NCBI RefSeq assembly: GCF_029269265.1
Contig: NZ_JARIXP010000009.1
Coordinates: forward strand, 86,809-119,487
Source of the DNA: Rheinheimera sp. 1928-s
GTDB taxonomy: Bacteria; Pseudomonadota; Gammaproteobacteria; Enterobacterales; Alteromonadaceae
Direction: 5' to 3'
DNA: 32,679 nucleotides
Positions 8,340 to 16,322 of the stretch are shown here, piece by piece; within the stretch, counting starts at the first letter, position 1, and each line of letters starts with the position of its first letter. Position numbers and translations under genes: made by a program. The notes under the pieces are model-generated. The model searched no databases. It worked only from the letters and a program-made list of their open reading frames with translations, and was not told the origin of the DNA.

Positions 8340-8366
8340 AGGAGCCAGCTCAGTGGGCTGGCTCCT
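8340..8366 (+). terminator. Intercistronic hairpin between TonB receptor and GH89 genes
   Basis: AGGAGCCAGC (8340-8349) and GCTGGCTCCT (8357-8366) form a 10-bp GC-rich stem with a 7-nt loop, starting 8 nt after the receptor stop. No T-run follows, so full termination is unlikely. It more probably protects the receptor mRNA 3' end or partly attenuates transcription into the downstream catabolic genes. Confidence 0.6.
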
Positions 8367-8398
8367 TACTAAAAACCAAAAACAAGAAGGAAGATCCG

Positions 8399-10669
8399 AT
8401 GTTTTCGTTTCGTCTTAGTGCGGCAGCCTGTGGTGTTATAACCACCTTGATGCTGACCGGCTGTAGTCCGGCCGGAGCGCCAACACAAACTGCGCCAGTT
8501 CAAACCGCAGTCGCACAACAAAGCAGCTCAGAGGTTAAGCCTGTTCGGGATTTATTTGAGCGTGTCGCTGGTAAGACCGTACCTAATGTCCATTTTACTT
8601 TGTTGAAGGATAACCAGACCGACTGGTATCAGGTAGAGGCCCGTGATGGTCAGCTTTATATTAGTGCCAATGCGCTGACGGCTTTAAGTTACGGAACCTA
8701 CGAGTATCTGCGTCAAATTGGTGTGATGTCGGTCAGTTGGGAAGGCAACAGAATAGCCTTACCAGAGCACTTTGCTGATTATCCGCTTGAACGTGTCAGT
8801 TCTCTATTTAAGCAACGGGCTTATCTGAACGTTTGTGCTTATGGTTACACCACACCATGGTGGGGTTGGACCCGATGGGAGCAAGAACTGGACTGGATGG
8901 CACTGCATGGGGTGAATAATCCTGTGGCTATGGAAGGTCAGGAATTTATCTGGCAACAACTCTGGCGTGAGTTTGGGGTCAATGACTCTGAACTGGCCAG
9001 CTATTTCTCAGGCCCGGCTTTTACGCCGTGGCAACGTATGGGCAATATTGAAGGCCACGAAGGCCCTTTGCCTGATGAATATATTGAAAAAAAACGTCAG
9101 CTGCAAAAACAGATTATGGCGCGTATGGCCGACTACGGCATGAAACCTGTAGTACCGGCGTTTTCAGGTTATGTGCCTAAGCAATTCAAAACTTTGTTTC
9201 CGGACGCCAAAATTTCCGCTATGCCAAAATGGTCTGGTTTTGCCAATGAAACCTATTGGCTGGACCCGGCCGATCCGTTATTTGCCAAAGTCGCGAAACG
9301 TTTTATCGAATTGTATAACGTCGAATATGGTGAGCAGAAGTATTACCTGCTGGATGCCTTTAATGAAATGTTGCCACCAGTGTCGGCCGATCAGCGCCAT
9401 CAGGATTTAGCCGGTTACGGCGAAGCTTTGTATCAGTCTCTGGCGCAATCCGTACCTGATGCCACCTGGGTGATGCAGGGCTGGATGTTTGGTTCGGATC
9501 AGCATTTTTGGGATCTGAAATCTATCGAAGCCTTTTTAAGTAAAGTGCCTGACAACAAGCTGATGATCCACGACATAGGCAACGACAGGTTTGATGTTTG
9601 GCAAAAAGCCAAAGGTTTTTACAACAAAGACTGGGTCTTTGGTTTTATTCACAATTATGGCGGCAGCAACCCTGTGTATGCCGACTTTGATTACTACAAA
9701 GAAAAAGTCGATGCCGCCTTGCATCATGCTGATAAAGGCAATTTGACGGGTTACGGTGTGTTCCCTGAAGGTATTCACAGCACCTCAGTGGCTTACGAAT
9801 ATATGTTTGACGTGGCCTGGCAAGGTCAGGCGACAGCAACCAGTGATTGGTTAGAGCATTACCTGAAAGCCCGTTATGGCGCTGCAAGTCCGGCGTTGTT
9901 ATCGGCCTGGAATAAATTATACAAAGCGGTGTTCAGTACTAAATACTGGGAACCACGCTGGTGGGAAGGTTCTGCCGGAGCTTACCTGTTATTTAAGCGG
10001 CCTTCACTGGATTATCTGCGCTATACCGGTGCTCCCGGCAATCTGGTTTTACTGGATCAGGCACTGCGTGAACTGGTGGCTTTGCCAGAAAATGAGCGCA
10101 GCACACTGCTGAAGTATGACCTGATTGATCTGACCCGTCATGCAGTTACTCAGCATATTGATATGTTGCTGCAGCACAGCATGCTGGCCTATCAGCAAGG
10201 CAATATTGAACAAGGCGATAGCTGGCGGCAACAGGCCAAAGCGCTGATCCTGGGGGTTGACGCACTGATTGGGGGCCAGCAGGAAACGTTGCATAGCTGG
10301 GTGAAAGAGGCGCGTGATTATGCCGACACACCAGAATTAGCGGCTTTGTATGAACGCAATGCCAGACGTCAGGTGACCAGTTGGGGTGGTTTGAAGCTGA
10401 AAGATTATGCGTCCAAAGCCTGGCAGGGCATGTATGCCGATTTTTATCTGCCGCGCTGGGAGCTGATGTTTGATGCGCAGCGCAAAGCCGCCCAAGAGGG
10501 GAAAACCCTTGATAAAGCCGCAGTAGAGCAGCAACTGGTCGACTGGGAAGCTGCCTGGCTGGACAAAGCTCTGCCTGCACCAGCTCAACAGCCAGCAGAT
10601 GCTTTTACAGCTATTGCTGCTTTGCAGGCTCTGGTCACGGCCAGCAAAGCGCCCCCTTCAAATCTGTAA
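8399..10669 (+). CDS. Alpha-N-acetylglucosaminidase lipoprotein, GH89 (NAGLU family)
   Basis: A 756-residue homologue of human NAGLU and bacterial GH89 enzymes, which release terminal alpha-linked GlcNAc. The N-terminus is a lipoprotein signal with lipobox LTGC (Cys22; Ser at +2 suggests outer-membrane sorting). A small N-terminal domain (about 45-125) is followed by the catalytic barrel, recognised by RAYLNVCAYGYTTPWWGWTR, by LLDAFNEM with the likely acid/base Glu323, and by GVFPEGIHSTSVAYEYMFDV with the likely nucleophile Glu457. These match the positions of Glu316 and Glu446 in human NAGLU. A helical C-terminal domain completes the usual length. It lies between the TonB receptor and nagX in the nag cluster. 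Likely substrates are GlcNAc-alpha-capped glycans such as gastric-type mucin or heparan-sulfate ends; the natural one is unknown. Confidence 0.93.
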   Translation: MFSFRLSAAACGVITTLMLTGCSPAGAPTQTAPVQTAVAQQSSSEVKPVRDLFERVAGKTVPNVHFTLLKDNQTDWYQVEARDGQLYISANALTALSYGTYEYLRQIGVMSVSWEGNRIALPEHFADYPLERVSSLFKQRAYLNVCAYGYTTPWWGWTRWEQELDWMALHGVNNPVAMEGQEFIWQQLWREFGVNDSELASYFSGPAFTPWQRMGNIEGHEGPLPDEYIEKKRQLQKQIMARMADYGMKPVVPAFSGYVPKQFKTLFPDAKISAMPKWSGFANETYWLDPADPLFAKVAKRFIELYNVEYGEQKYYLLDAFNEMLPPVSADQRHQDLAGYGEALYQSLAQSVPDATWVMQGWMFGSDQHFWDLKSIEAFLSKVPDNKLMIHDIGNDRFDVWQKAKGFYNKDWVFGFIHNYGGSNPVYADFDYYKEKVDAALHHADKGNLTGYGVFPEGIHSTSVAYEYMFDVAWQGQATATSDWLEHYLKARYGAASPALLSAWNKLYKAVFSTKYWEPRWWEGSAGAYLLFKRPSLDYLRYTGAPGNLVLLDQALRELVALPENERSTLLKYDLIDLTRHAVTQHIDMLLQHSMLAYQQGNIEQGDSWRQQAKALILGVDALIGGQQETLHSWVKEARDYADTPELAALYERNARRQVTSWGGLKLKDYASKAWQGMYADFYLPRWELMFDAQRKAAQEGKTLDKAAVEQQLVDWEAAWLDKALPAPAQQPADAFTAIAALQALVTASKAPPSNL

Positions 10670-10720
10670 CTTTTAAGCAGAGCAGTGCGGACTTTTATGT
10701 CAGCACAGCAGGAATTCACT

Positions 10721-11797
10721 ATGCAAGCACAACGTTTACTGGCGTTAGATTTGTTCCGGGGCCTGACCATTATTTTGATGATTATGGTCAACAGCCCCAA
10801 CACCTATGGCGAATTTTCCCATGCGTATTGGGATGGTGTGACTTTCGCTGATTTTATTTTTCCGTTTTTCCTGATCATTGTCGGTGTGGCTATTGCCATA
10901 GGGATGAGGCCCATTGAACGCAGCGCTGAAGAATTATCAGCACTGCGATTAAAGGTACTGCGCCGCAGTCTGATTATGTTTGGCTTAGGTATTGTCGTCA
11001 ATCTGATGTATCTGAAGTTTGCTGATATCCGCATTTTGGGTGTGCTGCAGCGTATCGCTGTGGTCTATCTCGTGTGCTCCTTTTTGGCGATGCAGTTCAG
11101 CAGCAAACGACTGATGCACATACTGGGTTTTATTCTGATCAGCTACTGGCTGTTAATTTTACTGGTGCCAGCTCCTGGTTTAGTGGCCGGTCAGTTGGAA
11201 CGTGATGCCAACCTGATCAACTGGTTCGACAGCGCTTTTTTACCCGGCATGTTGTGGCGTGGAAGCTGGGATCCTGAAGGCATTCTGAGTACTTATCCTG
11301 CTATTGCCAGTGGTTTGTTTGGTGTGCTGATGGGGCGGCTGGTGCTGGCTTACAAGCAACAACTGCCGCAACTGGTGATGTCTTTGTTTGTATTAGGTTT
11401 TTGTAGCTTTTTGCTGGGGTGCCTCTGGAGTTTGTTTTTTCCTTTGATTAAGCAGATCTGGAGCAGCTCTTTTGTGCTGGTCACCAGCGGTATGGCGAGT
11501 ATGGTGTTGGCCTTGCTGATTTGGTTCTCTGATGTCAAAGGGTACCAGCAATTGACCCGTGTTCCGCTGATTTTTGGTGCCAACGCTATAGTGGCTTATG
11601 TGCTGCATGTGGCCATGGAAAAACTGCTGGAAGTGCCGGTGGCTGGACAGTCGGTGCATGGTGCTTATCAGCAGTGGGTTGCAGCTTTAGGCTGGAACCA
11701 GTTTTTCAGTGTTGGCGTGTGGATTGCGGCTTTTCTGGTGCTTTGTTATCTGCCGGTCTGGTGGCTGTATCAGCGCAAAATCTTCGTAAAAATTTAA
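10721..11797 (+). CDS. nagX: NagX, HGSNAT-like integral membrane protein (DUF5009 family)
   Basis: A polytopic inner-membrane protein, 358 residues with roughly ten hydrophobic helices. The opening RLLALDLFRGLTIILMIMVN is the hallmark of this family, which is related to heparan-alpha-glucosaminide N-acetyltransferase (HGSNAT). The next segment, SHAYWDGVTFADFIFPFF, aligns without gaps to the human HGSNAT region that carries the acetyl-accepting active-site His; here that is His34. I chose ATG 10721 because AGGA lies 7 nt upstream and family members start just before RLL; ATG 10697 and GTG 10685 are in-frame alternatives. In Xanthomonas and Alteromonadales nag clusters nagX is assigned a putative transport-related role in GlcNAc use. 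The retained His also allows transmembrane acetylation of glucosamine ends, which is inference. Confidence 0.88.
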   Translation: MQAQRLLALDLFRGLTIILMIMVNSPNTYGEFSHAYWDGVTFADFIFPFFLIIVGVAIAIGMRPIERSAEELSALRLKVLRRSLIMFGLGIVVNLMYLKFADIRILGVLQRIAVVYLVCSFLAMQFSSKRLMHILGFILISYWLLILLVPAPGLVAGQLERDANLINWFDSAFLPGMLWRGSWDPEGILSTYPAIASGLFGVLMGRLVLAYKQQLPQLVMSLFVLGFCSFLLGCLWSLFFPLIKQIWSSSFVLVTSGMASMVLALLIWFSDVKGYQQLTRVPLIFGANAIVAYVLHVAMEKLLEVPVAGQSVHGAYQQWVAALGWNQFFSVGVWIAAFLVLCYLPVWWLYQRKIFVKI

Positions 11798-11817
11798 CAG
11801 ATCCAGGTTCTGCAGAT

Positions 11818-11836
11818 CATCTGGTTTTGCCAGATG
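11818..11836 (+). other. Small hairpin between nagX and nagK
   Basis: CATCTGG (11818-11824) and CCAGATG (11830-11836) are perfect 7-bp arms around TTTTG. It lies in the 84-bp gap before nagK and has no terminator T-run. It may tune mRNA stability or be incidental. Confidence 0.3.
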
Positions 11837-11893
11837 GTATGCCCTTGGTTTACCCAAAAACTGACCTGAAAGGGGATCCGGGTGACGAACACT

Positions 11894-12805
11894 ATGCAGA
11901 AAACTATTCAGCAAACAATGCAACACGAACAACTTTTTATTGGAGTGGATGGCGGCGGCACCAAGTGCAAAGCCAGACTGGAAACCGGCAAGGGTGCTTT
12001 ATTGGCTGAGGCTGTAACAGGACCGGCCAATCCGGCGACAGATTTTGCTGTGGCTGTGGATTCCATACTGCAGGCCTGTCAGCAGGTGGTACAGCAGGCA
12101 GGCTATACCGACACTGCTTTGGCTAATTGTCATGTAGTGATGGGTTTAGCAGGTGTTAATGTGCCTCGTGTGCAAAGCCAGATGCAACATTGGTCTCATC
12201 CTTTTGCCAGTTTAACTGTAACTACAGATTTGCATATCGCCTGTCTCGGTGCTCATGCAGGCCGGGACGGTGCCATTTTAATTACCGGCACAGGCACAGC
12301 GGCTTTTTCTACTGTGGATAACGAGCAGTTTTTATTCAGTGCTCAGGGTTTTCCACTTGGAGACAGAAGCAGCGGCGCCTGGTTTGGCTGGCAGGCGGTA
12401 TGCGCCACTTTGGATAGTTTGGATGGTTTAACGGCTGAGACTGAGCTGACCAAAACTATTTGCCGGACTTTAGGTGTTGGTAGCAATACAGACCTGATCA
12501 GCTGCTGTATAGGCTACAAAGCAACGGACTATGCCCAGTTGGCGCCGCTGGTCTTAAGGTATCAGCAGCTTGCTGATCCGCATGCGCTGGATATTACCAG
12601 CCGTGGTCTGGATTACATTCAGGCGTTGTTACATCGGCTATTAAAAACCGGAGCGTCCCGTATCGCCATGATAGGTGGTTTAGCGCCATTTTTAGCCGAC
12701 TTGTTACCTACGGACTTACAACAACAGCTCAGCCCTGTGCTGGGTCCCCCTGAGGTTGGCGCAGTGGTGCTGGCCCGACAGCTTTTTGCGGAGAGAGCAG
12801 CATGA
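11894..12805 (+). CDS. nagK: N-acetylglucosamine kinase, BadF/BadG-type ASKHA ATPase
   Basis: A sugar kinase of the BadF/BadG/BcrA/BcrD ATPase family (about 303 residues) that phosphorylates imported GlcNAc to GlcNAc-6-phosphate. Visible ASKHA motifs are the phosphate-1 loop FIGVDGGGTKCKA near the N-terminus, the phosphate-2 region LITGTGTAAF, GDRSSGAWFGWQA, and the adenosine loop MIGGLAPFL. The start is ambiguous. ATG 11894 has GGGTG 9 nt upstream, while GTG 11882 has AGGGG at a good 6-nt spacing and would add four residues; the catalytic core is unaffected. The stop overlaps the next start in an ATGA, so kinase and deaminase are translationally coupled. A phosphotransferase permease is not needed because NagP plus NagK does the same job. 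Confidence 0.92.
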   Translation: MQKTIQQTMQHEQLFIGVDGGGTKCKARLETGKGALLAEAVTGPANPATDFAVAVDSILQACQQVVQQAGYTDTALANCHVVMGLAGVNVPRVQSQMQHWSHPFASLTVTTDLHIACLGAHAGRDGAILITGTGTAAFSTVDNEQFLFSAQGFPLGDRSSGAWFGWQAVCATLDSLDGLTAETELTKTICRTLGVGSNTDLISCCIGYKATDYAQLAPLVLRYQQLADPHALDITSRGLDYIQALLHRLLKTGASRIAMIGGLAPFLADLLPTDLQQQLSPVLGPPEVGAVVLARQLFAERAA

Positions 12806-13800
12806 CGTTAATGCGACAAGAAGCCAGTTCAAGCTGGCAAAAAATTGAACAGCAAAATCAGAGTAACGAGGCTTTATATCAGGAGTTGGCGAAAAAGATC
12901 AGAGATTTTGATCCGGCTTTTGTTTATATGGTTGGCCGTGGCACTTCAGACCACGCTGGTGTGTTTGCCCGTTATCTGATTGAAGTGGAATTGGGAGTTG
13001 TGGTGGCTGCCGCCGCGCCTTCGGTTGCCAGTTTATTCTCCAGGCAACTGAAGCTGAATAAGGCACTGGTTCTGCTGATTTCTCAGTCGGGCCGCAGTGA
13101 AGATTTGCTGGCTCAAGGCAGGGCGGCCAAACAAAGTGGCGCTTTAGTTGTGGCTTTGGTCAATGACATCAGCTCTCCGCTGGCCGCTTTAGCGGACTAT
13201 GCCATACCTCTGCTGGCCGGGCCTGAAAAAGCAGTAGCAGCTACCAAAAGTTATCTTTGTACACTTTCTGCTTTGCTGCAACTGGTCGCACATTGGAAGC
13301 AGGACGAAGAGCTGCTGGATGCGTTAGAGAACTTGCCTGCTGCGTTGCAACAAGTGCTAGATCAGCCGGCCCAGCTGCATGCCGATCACATCAAAACGCT
13401 TCGTCATTGTGTGGTGTTAGGGCGGGCTTTTGGTTACGCGATATCCAGAGAGATAGCTCTAAAAATCAAAGAAGTCTGTGGTATTCAGGCGGAAGCGTTT
13501 AGCAGCGCAGAGTTTTTACATGGTCCTATTTCGTTACTGAATCAGCCTTTGACGCTGTTGAATGTGCAACTGAATGATGAAAGCAGTGAAGCCCATCAGG
13601 CGCAAATCGCCGAAGTAAAAAAACGTGGTGGTGTGGTTCTGACTTTGGCTTTAAACGCAGCTCAGCAGACTATTCACCCACGATTACAGCCTTTATTGCT
13701 GATGCAGCGCTTTTATCTTGATATAGAAGCTGTGGCTTTGGCGCTTGGCCATAATCCGGATGCGCCTGTTGGCCTGAATAAAGTGACCAGCACCTTATGA
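12802..13800 (+). CDS. nagB-II: Glucosamine-6-phosphate deaminase, SIS-domain type NagB-II
   Basis: A 332-residue double-SIS-domain protein that replaces the classical NagB. It is predicted to convert glucosamine-6-phosphate to fructose-6-phosphate and ammonia. The first SIS domain shows VGRGTSDHAG and LISQSGRSEDLL, followed by GPEKAVAATKSYL. The second has VLGRAFGYAISREIALKIKE and AEAFSSAEFLHGPISLL. There is no glutamine-amidotransferase domain, which separates it from GlmS. ATGA overlaps join it to nagK upstream and nagA downstream. The assignment to NagB-II rather than another SIS aldose-ketose isomerase rests on this context and on the pattern known from Shewanella-type nag clusters. Confidence 0.92.
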   Translation: MTLMRQEASSSWQKIEQQNQSNEALYQELAKKIRDFDPAFVYMVGRGTSDHAGVFARYLIEVELGVVVAAAAPSVASLFSRQLKLNKALVLLISQSGRSEDLLAQGRAAKQSGALVVALVNDISSPLAALADYAIPLLAGPEKAVAATKSYLCTLSALLQLVAHWKQDEELLDALENLPAALQQVLDQPAQLHADHIKTLRHCVVLGRAFGYAISREIALKIKEVCGIQAEAFSSAEFLHGPISLLNQPLTLLNVQLNDESSEAHQAQIAEVKKRGGVVLTLALNAAQQTIHPRLQPLLLMQRFYLDIEAVALALGHNPDAPVGLNKVTSTL

Positions 13801-14945
13801 ACAGCATTTATGTTTCCCATTGTTTTGATGGCAAAGAGCTGCTGCAGGATGTTCGGCTGGACTGGCTGCAGGGCCGTATAGTTGCGCTGCAATCCGGTGT
13901 AAAACCGCAGCTTCACCATCAGCCTCAACTGCAAGGCTTGCTTTGTCCTGGCTTTATTGATATTCAGGTCAATGGTGGCGGTGGGGTGTTATTTAACCAG
14001 TTACCTGATGTCACAGCGCTCAAAACCATTAGCAAAGCTCATCTTGGCTTTGGCACTACGGGTATGTTGCCGACAGTGATCACCGACAGTCTGGAGGTGA
14101 TGCAACGTGCTGCAGATGCTGTGGCTGAACTCTTGCCAGAGCCGCAGCATACAGTGTTGGGTATTCATTTTGAAGGCCCGCATTTGTCGGTTGCTCGCCG
14201 TGGTATTCATCCTGCAGAGCAGATCAGGCCTTTGTCGGATAAAGAAATGCAGCTGATTTGCCGCAAAGACATAGGCAAAGTGATGGTGACCCTAGCACCT
14301 GAAACTGTGCCTGTGGAGCAAATCCGAGAGCTTGTGGCTCAAGGCGTCATCGTCAGTCTGGGACATTCTGCAGCTACCGCAGAACAAGCATTGGCCGCTA
14401 TTGACGCCGGAGCCCGCTGTTTTACCCATTTATTTAATGCGATGTCGCCTTTGACCAGTCGTGAACCCGGCATGGTAGGGGCGGCTTTGGCCAGTTCGCA
14501 GGTGTATTGTGGTTTGATTCTGGATCATTTGCATGTTCATCCTGTGTCGGCGCGTATTGCAGCGCAGTGCAAAGGCGAAGACAAACTGATTCTGGTGACA
14601 GATGCAATGGCTCATACTGGCAGTGACTTACAGCTATTACCCTATTTGCAGACTGCGATTCGTCGGGAAGGTCTGAAACTGACTTTACCTGATGGCACAT
14701 TAGCGGGTTCAGCTTTGGACATGAATACAGCCTTGCGGCATTTTTGTCTGGATTTGGCATTACCCTTAACCTCAGGTTTAAAAGCCTTGAGCACCAATCC
14801 GGCGCGTTTGGCTGGATTGGATCATATGGGGCAGCTGCAAAGCGGAGCTGCTGCCAATATGCTGTTATTAGACGACAACCTGAATGTGCAGCGCTGCTGG
14901 TTACAAGGCGTGGAACAACAGAATAATAAAAAGGAAACTATATGA
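13797..14945 (+). CDS. nagA: N-acetylglucosamine-6-phosphate deacetylase
   Basis: A 382-residue amidohydrolase of the NagA family that removes acetate from GlcNAc-6-phosphate. The metal and catalytic set is complete: GIHFEGPHLS gives Glu126, LGHSAAT gives His190, FTHLFNAMSPL gives His211, and LVTDAMAHTGS gives the catalytic Asp269. These match Glu131, His195, His216 and Asp273 of E. coli NagA in order and spacing. LCPGFIDIQVNGGGG near residue 50 and LAGSALDMNTALR near 300 are further family signatures. Its start overlaps the nagB-II stop and its stop overlaps the nagP start, both as ATGA, so all four enzymes and the transporter should be made from one coupled message. Confidence 0.96.
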   Translation: MNSIYVSHCFDGKELLQDVRLDWLQGRIVALQSGVKPQLHHQPQLQGLLCPGFIDIQVNGGGGVLFNQLPDVTALKTISKAHLGFGTTGMLPTVITDSLEVMQRAADAVAELLPEPQHTVLGIHFEGPHLSVARRGIHPAEQIRPLSDKEMQLICRKDIGKVMVTLAPETVPVEQIRELVAQGVIVSLGHSAATAEQALAAIDAGARCFTHLFNAMSPLTSREPGMVGAALASSQVYCGLILDHLHVHPVSARIAAQCKGEDKLILVTDAMAHTGSDLQLLPYLQTAIRREGLKLTLPDGTLAGSALDMNTALRHFCLDLALPLTSGLKALSTNPARLAGLDHMGQLQSGAAANMLLLDDNLNVQRCWLQGVEQQNNKKETI

Positions 14946-16261
14946 GCAACGTTACTCAGAACCCATCAGGCAGTTCATCAAGCCTGCAGCCGATCATCAT
15001 TATCGGCGTGCTGTTTTTTATGTTTGGTTTTATTACCTGGCTTAATGGCGCTTTGATCCCGTTTTTACAGCTGGTATGCCAGTTAGAGGAATTTCAGGCA
15101 CTTTTAATCGCCTTTAGTTTTTATATTGCTTATGTGGTGATGGCTTTACCTATGGCGAGAGTGCTGGCCTGGTCGGGCTATAAAAACGCCATGTCTATCG
15201 GCTTAGGGCTGATTGCTTTGGGCTGCGCTTTGTTTATTCCTGCCGCTTACAGCCAACAGTTTATGGTGTTTTTACTGGCGCAGTTTGTGGTCGGATCGGG
15301 TTTAACTTTGTTGCAAACCGCTTCAAACCCTTATTTGGTAAGAGTAGGGCCAGAACACTCAGCCGCTGCCCGTATTTCCTTAATGGGCATTTTAAATAAA
15401 AGTGCAGGTGTATTGGCGCCTTTGGTGTTCACCTGGCTGGTATTACAGGATTTAGGCCATATCACGGCAGACAGTCTGGCTCTGCTGGGCGAGGCGGAAC
15501 GTCAGCAGCAATTAACTTTGTTAGCGTCGCAGCTGATTACACCTTATACCGGAATTGCTGTGGCTATTTTGCTACTGGCTGTCGCTTTGCGTTTTTCTGC
15601 CTTGCCGGATTTACCGGCAGAAGCTGCACCTGTAACAATAGATGGTAGTGAAACTTCTGTCTGGCAACACCGTCATCTGGTGCTTGGTGTTATTACCTTG
15701 TTTTGTTATGTCGGAGTAGAGGTCATAGCAGGGGATACCATAGGTTTATTGGGTTCTGCACTCAATGTTCAGGGCGCTACCACTTTAGCCTCCTATACCA
15801 TGGCCTTTATGGTGCTGGGTTACAGTCTGGGTTTATTGCTGGTGCCTAAAGTTTTATCGCAGCGCCAGGCTTTGGCTACATCTGCTGGTTTAGGTTTGGT
15901 GTTGTCGATAAGTATTTTAGTTTCAGACCCAAGTAACACTGCGATTTCTGCGCTGTTATGGGGGTGGGCTGGATTACCTTTGTTACCCGATCCTATCAGT
16001 CTGGTGGCCTTATTAGGTCTGGCTAATGCGTTAGTTTGGCCTGCAGTCTGGCCTTTGGCGTTGGCTGGTTTAGGTTCATTAACACCCAAAGCTTCAGCGC
16101 TGCTGATTATGGGCATAGCAGGTGGTGCTTTGCTGCCGCTACTCTATGGCGCTTTATCTCAACACTTTGGTGCTATAGCCGGTTATATGGTGTTGTTACC
16201 TTGTTATGCCATGATTCTGTATTACGCAGTCTGGGGTTGTAAGGTGAAGTCCGACATATAA
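14942..16261 (+). CDS. nagP: N-acetylglucosamine MFS transporter NagP (FucP-like)
   Basis: A 439-residue major-facilitator permease with about 12 transmembrane segments, of the fucose/glucose/GlcNAc (FucP) subfamily. The N-terminal helix has FFMFGFITWLNGALIPFLQL, and the fourth to fifth helices carry LLQTASNPYLVRVGPE and AARISLMGILNKSAG, both typical of this group. It should import free GlcNAc across the inner membrane by proton symport, to be phosphorylated by NagK. It is the last gene of the cluster, overlaps nagA by 4 nt, and is followed 13 bp later by a hairpin terminator. Confidence 0.93.
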   Translation: MSNVTQNPSGSSSSLQPIIIIGVLFFMFGFITWLNGALIPFLQLVCQLEEFQALLIAFSFYIAYVVMALPMARVLAWSGYKNAMSIGLGLIALGCALFIPAAYSQQFMVFLLAQFVVGSGLTLLQTASNPYLVRVGPEHSAAARISLMGILNKSAGVLAPLVFTWLVLQDLGHITADSLALLGEAERQQQLTLLASQLITPYTGIAVAILLLAVALRFSALPDLPAEAAPVTIDGSETSVWQHRHLVLGVITLFCYVGVEVIAGDTIGLLGSALNVQGATTLASYTMAFMVLGYSLGLLLVPKVLSQRQALATSAGLGLVLSISILVSDPSNTAISALLWGWAGLPLLPDPISLVALLGLANALVWPAVWPLALAGLGSLTPKASALLIMGIAGGALLPLLYGALSQHFGAIAGYMVLLPCYAMILYYAVWGCKVKSDI

Positions 16262-16274
16262 GATATGTAACAAA

Positions 16275-16298
16275 AAGCCTCTGAGTTTTCAGAGGCTT
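16275..16298. terminator. Bidirectional intrinsic terminator between nagP and amidohydrolase gene
   Basis: AAGCCTCTGA (16275-16284) and TCAGAGGCTT (16289-16298) form a perfect 10-bp stem with a 4-nt GTTT loop. Read on the minus strand the stem ends in CTTTTTG, a good U-tract for the convergent gene at 16323. On the plus strand the tail TTGATTT is weaker. It sits between convergent genes and can serve both. Confidence 0.85.
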
Positions 16299-16322
16299 GA
16301 TTTCAAGGGATTTCAACAGTAA

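Noticed and set aside
10146-10580. 144-codon open frame antisense to the GH89 gene
   Set aside because: It lies wholly inside a clearly coding gene with intact family motifs, has low-complexity Pro/Ala/Gln content and no ribosome site; it is a shadow of GC-rich codons.
14948-14953. AACGTT at the nagP start as another NagR site
   Set aside because: Flanking bases do not extend the palindrome (GAGC/ACTC instead of TGAC/GTCA), and it is coding sequence inside a coupled operon.
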